64,000 bases of DNA from Lotus japonicus. Lineage: Eukaryota > Streptophyta > Magnoliopsida > Fabales > Fabaceae. The translations under genes and the position numbers were made by a program. The notes beneath the pieces are model-generated. The model saw only the letters and a list, made by a program, of their open reading frames with translations, did no database searches and had not been told where the DNA came from. Of this stretch, positions 57,890 to 64,000 are shown piece by piece; the first letter of the stretch is position 1; each line of letters begins with the position of its first letter. The DNA lies in the NCBI RefSeq assembly GCF_012489685.1, contig NC_080042.1, forward strand, positions 8,820,852-8,884,851, written 5' to 3'.

Positions 57890-58600
57890 GATAATGTTAA
57901 CTTGTACTATAAAATATTAAAAAATTTAATATACACACAATCAACCAATTCGACCAATGATTCATTGATCTGACCGGTGACTCATTAACTCAGTACCTCG
58001 ACTGAGTTAATTACTGAGCTGAATTTCAAAACAAGAAAACATTAAACTTCAATTGGTTAATTAGGCCTTGTGATCAATGGATTAGTTTAGATAGAATTAA
58101 GAGAATTCGACATTCCAACTTAGTATCTAAACAATCTACACAACTATAATTCATTCACAACCACATTTTTCTCCATCCTTTTCTACCTCCCGGTTTCTTT
58201 CTATTTTTCTATTTTTTTTTCTTTTCCAAATATATTACTTGAAAAGTTTAACACTCTTTTCTCTTCCCTTCATTCCATTTCTATCACTCAACCCCCCCCC
58301 CCCCCCCCCCCACCTCTTTTTCACCCAGTGTTGGGATTTTTTCCATATCTCCATAACTACATATCATTTTAAAAATTTTCTTCAAATCAATAATTTTAAG
58401 GATTACATTGCTCCCTATCAGAAGTTATCAATACACAAATCCAAAACAAGAACATTGATGTTAAGGCCTCGCCTCATGTCATGTTCGGATAATCGGATGA
58501 AAATCTAAATATTATAAATTTAAAATTAAAATAAATTAAAAATTCAACTATTTAGATCTGCCATTTTCAAAAAATAAATTGTTTAGAAAATCATTTGTAA
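57890..58600. repeat. Dispersed repeat, copy 2 (pair with 54830-55580)
   Basis: The segment aligns with copy 1 but carries a 20-base C run at 58292-58311 where copy 1 has TCTCACCCACTTTCACCTC. The two copies bracket the Cassandra LTR and the aldo-keto reductase pseudogene. Confidence 0.8.
58292..58311. repeat. Poly-C tract (20 bases)
   Basis: An uninterrupted C run lies in the dispersed repeat, absent from its partner near 55215. It may be an expansion or an assembly-sensitive site. Confidence 0.85.
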
Positions 58601-58752
58601 ATTCCTCAGCTAACGTTGCTTAAAGAAACTTGTTTTTCTATTATACGGATGAAGAAGAAAACAATAACTTCCACCCTACACAAAATTAACAAAGGAAAGG
58701 GAAGTGGAGATTTCATCTTCAACTGCATTCATAATTTCATATCCCAAGTCTT

Positions 58753-61700
58753 TCATAAACGATCCCCATAGAAAAGATGAAGAAACTTGCAATAACCAAC
58801 TAGCTTATGATCATTGGGTGTCACTCGATCCCATTTTCCCGTACAAAATATGGCATATGCATCAGCCCCATACCTAAATCAAGAGATAACAAGTATAAGC
58901 ATAGGAAAAGAAATAAATTCATTGAAAAATGAGGAGTTCTAATTAAAATTAATTGTTAAAAAAATTATGATCATATACAATGAAAACCAGAGATTTTCCA
59001 ACTGATGATTAAAAAATTAGTTTTCCCGTTAACATGCATATCTAACTTGAGGATTCAAATGAATAAAAGGAAGACACAAACACACCATTGTAAACACAAT
59101 TAGAAGAGCATGACATTACATACTTGCCAACACCATGTAACTGAGTTACATGAGTCCAATTTTCCGCCAAATATTCACGAGAAAAGCGTTGCAGCATAGC
59201 AGCCCTTTTATGTAAGCCTAGTGACCGTATTACCTCTAAAATTTCATCTTCTGATACTTGAGTGCAGGTTTCAGCATCAGGACATAACTTGAAAAAGTTT
59301 GATATAACTTCTTTTACCTGCACATTGCAAAAATTATATAAAAATATAAATAAATATGTGTCTAGACACACACACATTCAAAACTAAAAATCCATCCATA
59401 TAATTTAAATTTCCACCATGTTGACATCACTCAAATCATATCATAGATGAATTAGCAGTTAAAAATTTAAAATCCAAGAAGACATAAAGAAGGTTTGTGT
59501 GAAATGTGACCAGTGACCCTATCTAACTTGTTTAATATCATAAAGCTGGAAACTTGCTAAATAACACACCGCAACTAGAAGGACTATCCATGTCATAATC
59601 ACCAAAACCCATCTTGGTAGACATGCAGTGAGAACAATGCAATAGGCAATATATGTGCGTATGTTCTAATCCTCACTCAACTTTTTCCGGGTATGTTTTG
59701 ATACTCGTTGACGTCAATGTTAACGGGCGTTAGCACTCACTTTGAGGCAAAAGATGAACGGAACTCTTCTTATAGATTGAGATTAATGTGTTGTCATGTT
59801 AACTCAATTAGTACACAAACATGCTTCTTTGTTGCCAAGCTATGCCTTAAATTTATAATGCATAGCCACCAGATCAAGGCAGACATACAACAGTTTGAAA
59901 ACCTTCCCGCAGATGATGTCAAGCCAAGTATCAAAACTAAAGAAGAGTGTTTTTATAAAAAGGAGAAACTTCAGCACAGAGAAAAAAGAACTAGCAGGAG
60001 AATAATAAATAAATAAAGACTAAGGTGAACAAAAATGCTTAAAAAAGCATAATGGAACAAACTATACAATAAAGATTCACATTCATAATGGAAGTTCAAG
60101 ATAGCAGTACTTTTGGAGCGTTTACGCGCAGAATATAGTAATAGAGATAGGCCGAAACAAAGCTCACATATCAAAACCCCTCCTCTGTTCTCTTGATTGT
60201 TATGACCTCTAGAAGGAAACATGAGCTTTTCCCTTGATTCAGGAAAACACAACAGATTGTTCACTGCAGCGTAGAACAAGTCACCAGTTCCGTTCATTTT
60301 CACCAATCTCACACAACAATTATTTACTGCAAAATCCTATATAATTTGGGAATTTTCCCACCCACATAACAAACAGTTTAGAAAGCCAAAATCAAGAACA
60401 ATAACAGTAACTTACAGAGCCTTTTAAAGCAAATCAACAGATGAATGGAAATACTCATGTACAACAGCCATAAATCTCAGAGCGAAAAACAAACTCCTTA
60501 CTCCAAATTATTCAAACACAAAGATACAATAGCAAGGTATATGAAGGCCAAGGCCAACAGTAAAACATCAGCTTAAAATGTAGTCAAAACTAAGAAATAA
60601 ATGGTGCAGAAAATCAAAGCATTCAGATACTATTGAATAGAAAAAAGGTGAATACTTTTAACATACCTGCCGACCAGTAGTCAGGTTGAGCAGCATGCAA
60701 ATTGCCAATACTCTCCAAGGGTCAAAGGCATGATCTTCTTGAATGAGATGTATATGAGATCGTGGAGGCACCCATGTATTATCTGCCGTTCTTTTTTTGT
60801 AAGCTTCATTCCGCTTCTCAGAAGCTGAAAATCTGATTGGAGGTTTTCTGACTTTTTTAGTTGGAGGGTGTTTTTCAGAACAGCTAGGTTTCTTCAATTG
60901 TAGGAACTTTTTCTCCTCTTCTTCTCCTTTTTTCTTCCTCTTCTTGGAGCTCTTTTCTTCAACCACAGTCTCTTCTTTAATGTTTGGCTTCTTGTTAGCT
61001 CCTTCCTTTTCCATCATAGACTTCTTTTCATGAATCATGTGTTCTTCTTTCGTTTTCATCTTAGACTTCATTTCTTCAATCACATTATCTTCCTTACCTG
61101 AAATTATTTTTTCAAAATCTTCATCCCGCTCCTCAGAAGCTGAAAGTCCCCTTTTAGTTTTCCTAGCTTTCTTTGTTGGAGTGGGTTTTTCACAATAGCT
61201 GGGTCTTTCTAGTTGTAACTTTTGTTTCTTCTCGCCTGCTACTTTGTTCTTCCTCTTGGAGCTCTTTTCTTGAACCAAGCTTTCTTCTTTAACTTTTGAA
61301 TTCTTGTCAACTTCTTCCTTTTCCATCTTAGAATTTATTTCTTCAAGCACATTTTCTTTGTTATCCCACTCCTCAGAAGCTGAAAGCCCCCTTTTAGCTT
61401 TCTTAGTGGGTTTTTCATAATAGCTTGTTCTTTCTAGTTGTAACACCTGTTTCGTCTTGACTGCTCCTTTGCTCTTCCTCTTGGAGATCTTTTCTTCAAC
61501 TATACTTTCTTCTTTAAGAATTGATTCCTTTTCAGCTCTTTCCTTTTTCTCCATAGACTTAATTTCTTCAATTACATGTTCTTCCTTTTCTGGAGTTCTC
61601 TTTTCAAAAGTTTTATCCCGCACCTCAAATCCCCTTCTAATTTTCTTAGCTTTCTTTGCTAGGGTAGGCTTTTCTAGTTGTAACATTTGTTTATTCTCGT

Positions 61701-62379
61701 CTGCATCTCCTTTGCTCTTAGTCTTGGAGCTCTTTACTTCAACCAAGCTTTCTTCTTTATGATTTGATTTCTTTTCACCTCTTTCCTTTTTCATCCTAGA
61801 CTGCATTTCCTCAATCACATGATCTTCCTTATCCGGAGATCTCTTTTCAAAAGTTCCATCCCGCTCCTCAGCAGCTGAAAGTCCCCTTCTAGTTTTCTTA
61901 GCTTTCTTTGCTAGGGTGGGTTTCTCACAACAGCTTGGTTTTACTAATTGTAACAACTGCTTCTTCTTGTCTGATTTGCTCTTAGTCTTGGATCTCTTTC
62001 CTTCAACCAAGTTTTCTTCTGTAAGGTTCGACTTCTTATCAGCTTCTTCCTTTTTCACCTTATAGTTCACTTTTTCAACCACACTTTCTTCCTTGTCCGG
62101 TGATCTTTTTTCAATAGTTTCATCCCCTTCCTCAAAAGCTGATTCTCCCTTTTTAGTTTTCTTAGCTTTCTTTGCCGGGGTGGGATTTTCACAACAGGTG
62201 GGTCTTCTTTTATTGTCTTCTTTGTTCTTCCTTTTAGACCTCTTTTCTTCAACCACATTTTCATCTTTAAGCTTTGACTTCTTTTCAGCTACTTCTTTTT
62301 TCATCCTAGACTTCTTTTCCTCAATCATAATATCTTCCTTATGGTTTGAATGTGATGAAATGTATGCATGCTCCCTCAT
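58753..62379 (-). CDS. MBD4L: MBD4-like DNA glycosylase, copy C, with long repeat N-terminus
   Basis: Exons 62379-60667, 59317-59124 and 58873-58753 join in frame for 675 residues. Residues 1 to about 530 are lysine/glutamate-rich with about six imperfect repeats, each holding KKAKK or a variant and a SASEERD-type block. The glycosylase domain is C-terminal: [21 protein letters not shown], then exon 2 with [14 protein letters not shown] and the helix-hairpin-helix LHGVGK, then [14 protein letters not shown] and [14 protein letters not shown]. Its Asp in NDHKL aligns with catalytic D560 of human MBD4 (PEDHKL). It should excise T or U opposite G in the nucleus. ATG at 62379 follows a likely acceptor (GTTTTAG), so a non-coding 5' exon (about 62533-62463, then GTGAGT) is probable. 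It is the best preserved of the three copies. Confidence 0.87.
60840..62190 (-). repeat. Coding tandem repeats in MBD4L-C exon 1
   Basis: The motif coding AKKAKK(T/I)(K/R)RG recurs on the plus coordinates near 62165, 61900, 61650, 61405, 61170 and 60860, about 240-305 bp apart. Each unit also codes KEE..V.EKKS and QLEKPS-like blocks. The repeats are imperfect, so they are not recent slippage only. Copies A and B keep at most a short remnant ([10 protein letters not shown]). Confidence 0.8.
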
Positions 62380-62901
62380 GCTAAAAGCCTAAAACAGTAA
62401 TAGCAATAATATCATTAATGAAACGTAAAGGAACAATAATGAAATGTTGATGGTATACTCACATGTGAACTCAAACAGCAATTAGGGTTTACGAAACTAG
62501 CTTCCTTCTTTCTTCTGCTTCTGTGGTATGTATCTGAAAGTAAAGCAAAGTGAAATTCATGTGAGAATCAACATCAACATGGTTAAATAAATACATAAAT
62601 AATAGACAAGGCCATCGCCATGAATAGAAAGCATAAAAACCTTAGTTTCGTAGCTTTTCACGGTGAAGAAGTAGACAAAGAGGAAGGAGAGTTTGATGAA
62701 ATCACAGACGGGAAAGATAGTGTTCTTTGATTGTGATTGTGGTTGTGGTTGTGGTTGTGTTTGTGAGAGAGAGATGTCAGATGAGAGTGTTATTTGGAAT
62801 TTGAAGGGTTGATGAGGGTTTGGGTTTTCATTTTGGGCGGCGTTTCTTTTTTCAGCGTTTGGAATTGGAATTTGGAACTACTCTAGTTTATCAAACTCTA
62901 A
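62380..62901 (-). promoter_or_regulatory. 5' leader and promoter region of MBD4L-C
   Basis: A probable untranslated exon lies at about 62533-62463, between TTTCAG and GTGAGT. Upstream, 62725-62765 is a GATTGTG/GGTTGTG repeat, resembling the GTGATTGTGATTGTGAG stretch in module R (for example 13258-13276). This suggests R derives from an MBD4L-type leader. No TATA box was assigned. Confidence 0.45.
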
Positions 62902-63602
62902 GGCTATGTTTGGCATGTTTAGCTGATAAGCTAGCTGAAAGCTGAAAAGCTAGCTGAAAGCTTATAAGCTAGCTTATCAGCTTAGCTGAAAGCTGATAGC
63001 TGAAAGCTGAAAAGCTACGTGATTGAAACAAAAGTGTTTGGTAGAACTAGCTGTTAAACAAGCTGAAATTGTAAAATGACATAAAAGGACATACTTGTAT
63101 AATTATTTTTATATTTAACATTACTTTATTTTCACATTAATACCAATATGATATTAATATTAAAATTATTATCACTTTAAATATTTTTATTAGCTACAGT
63201 TATATATCATCTTAAAAATATAATCTGTAACCAAAAAAAAAATCTTAAAAATATAATTTTTATTTATTTTTATTAATATAATATTTATAATACTTGTGGT
63301 GCGCAGCGGTGTGGCGGGAATGGTGGCGGAAACTGCATACATAAGTGTGAGGGGAAAATAAGTTTAGTGTTTTTATAAATATATAAGGGTAATGGTAGAA
63401 TTTTAATAAAATAATAAGGATAAAAATGAGAATAAATTTAATAAGCTATAAGCTACCTGAGATAGCTTATAGCTTAAAGCTTTAAGCTACTAAAATAAGC
63501 TCCTTCACCAAACACTTTTGAAGAACTTTTAAGCTAGTCAAATAAGCTTTAAGCTAGTCAAATAAGCTATAAGCTAGCTGAAATGACATGCCAAACATAG
63601 CC
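62902..63602. mobile_element. Tourist-like MITE (PIF/Harbinger type)
   Basis: The termini GGCTATGTTTGGCATG and CATGCCAAACATAGCC are perfect inverses, flanked by TAA on both sides (62899-62901 and 63603-63605). Three-base TWA duplications with GG-starting termini are typical of Tourist elements. The subterminal DNA is dense in AGCTTAT/AGCTGA repeats. It is 701 bp with no ORF. It lies just upstream of the MBD4L-C promoter region. Confidence 0.85.
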
Positions 63603-63644
63603 TAAATTCTCTTTTGCCAATAAAATGCTTCTTTTCGCGGCCAA

Positions 63645-64000
63645 AATGACGGGATTTGGGTTTGGCGCCCCAGCCTTTTTTTTTTATCCCAAAAGTACCC
63701 ATCGGTAAATGATTTACCGATATCAAAATACGAATCGGTAAAACATTAACCGTTATTTTTCCTCAGTTTGAACACCTTCACACCATTACCCAAAACACGA
63801 AGAACAATATCGGTTAATCATTCACCGATTGTATTATGATATCGGTAAATCATTTACCGTTTTCATTTCTGCCAGTTTTGATCACCTTTTCGCCATTACT
63901 CCTCCCTCCACCAACCCCTCCACCATTACTCCTCCATCAACAACCCCCCATCCCATAACTCGCCCACACAACCTTATTCTACCATTACTCCATTCCTCCC
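63645..64000 (+). mobile_element. 5' end of a second MULE of the 37.4-kb family (runs off window)
   Basis: The segment opens GACGGGATTTGGGTTTGGCGCCCCAGCC, then a T run and ATCCC, in the same order as 37397-37452 (GGGTTTGGG, CGCCCCACC, T run, AACCC). Further in, CATTACTCCTCCCTCCACCAACCCCTCCACC is shared with 37550-37580. The gap between them holds four ATCGGTAAAT-type palindromes. The transposase gene would begin beyond 64000. Confidence 0.75.
63701..63861. repeat. Four imperfect ATCGGTAAAT/ATTTACCGAT palindromes
   Basis: The palindromes lie at 63701-63721 (perfect around a central G), 63733-63754, 63809-63829 and 63841-63861. They occupy the same place as the CGGAA/TTCCG palindromes of the first MULE. 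Confidence 0.85.

Noticed and set aside
59708..60312. ORFs between exons 1 and 2 of MBD4L-C
   Set aside because: They fall in an intron defined by in-frame splice sites on both sides and show no homology to known domains.

Overview
The window reads as plant nuclear DNA, probably from a legume (Fabaceae). It is AT-rich and has split genes with GT-AG introns. It carries plant-type transposons: Ty3/gypsy LTR elements, a Cassandra-type 5S-like LTR, L1 LINE, RPA-bearing Helitron, MULE, and Stowaway/Tourist MITEs. It also holds a decayed aldo-keto reductase of chalcone-reductase type, which suggests a legume. No prokaryotic feature, organelle gene, tRNA or CRISPR was seen. Species assignment is inference.

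Layout. 1-1986: the edge and 5' LTR of a minus-strand Ty3/gypsy element with an Asp-tRNA-like primer site. 1987-7870: a decayed minus-strand Ty3/gypsy element of Tat/Grande organisation with gag, protease, an antisense extra ORF and no RT/integrase. 7879-8192: a Stowaway MITE. 9022-10938: MBD4L-A, a MBD4-like DNA glycosylase gene on the minus strand, with a Stowaway MITE in intron 1. 11922-13524: duplicated modules D1 and R1. 13525-29762: a large Helitron carrying two RPA1-like pseudogenes, a 191-bp tandem array and two LINE insertions, one nearly full length at 15851-22102. 30060-33402: modules S1 and D2. 34369-36715: MBD4L-B. 36898-39795: module R2, split by a truncated MULE. 39838-45407: module S2 and gene U, an uncharacterised plant gene. 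45512-47700: modules R3 and S3. 47733-54448: minus-strand Helitrons with roughly 200-bp tandem repeats. 54830-58600: a dispersed repeat pair, a Cassandra-type solo LTR and the aldo-keto reductase pseudogene. 58753-62379: MBD4L-C, with a long lysine/glutamate-rich repeat N-terminus. 62902-63602: a Tourist-like MITE. 63645-64000: the start of a second MULE of the same family as the first.

The backbone is a cluster of three minus-strand MBD4-like base-excision glycosylase genes plus gene U, reshaped by segmental duplication. R is a promoter/5'-leader-like module. S holds the terminal exon and 3' flank of gene U. Both occur three times, in the order R-S, and are nearly identical between copies. 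The gene bodies between S and R differ (MBD4L-A, MBD4L-B, gene U), so three unrelated or diverged genes appear to share the same upstream leader. Transposons inserted into one copy but not the others give internal empty-site controls.
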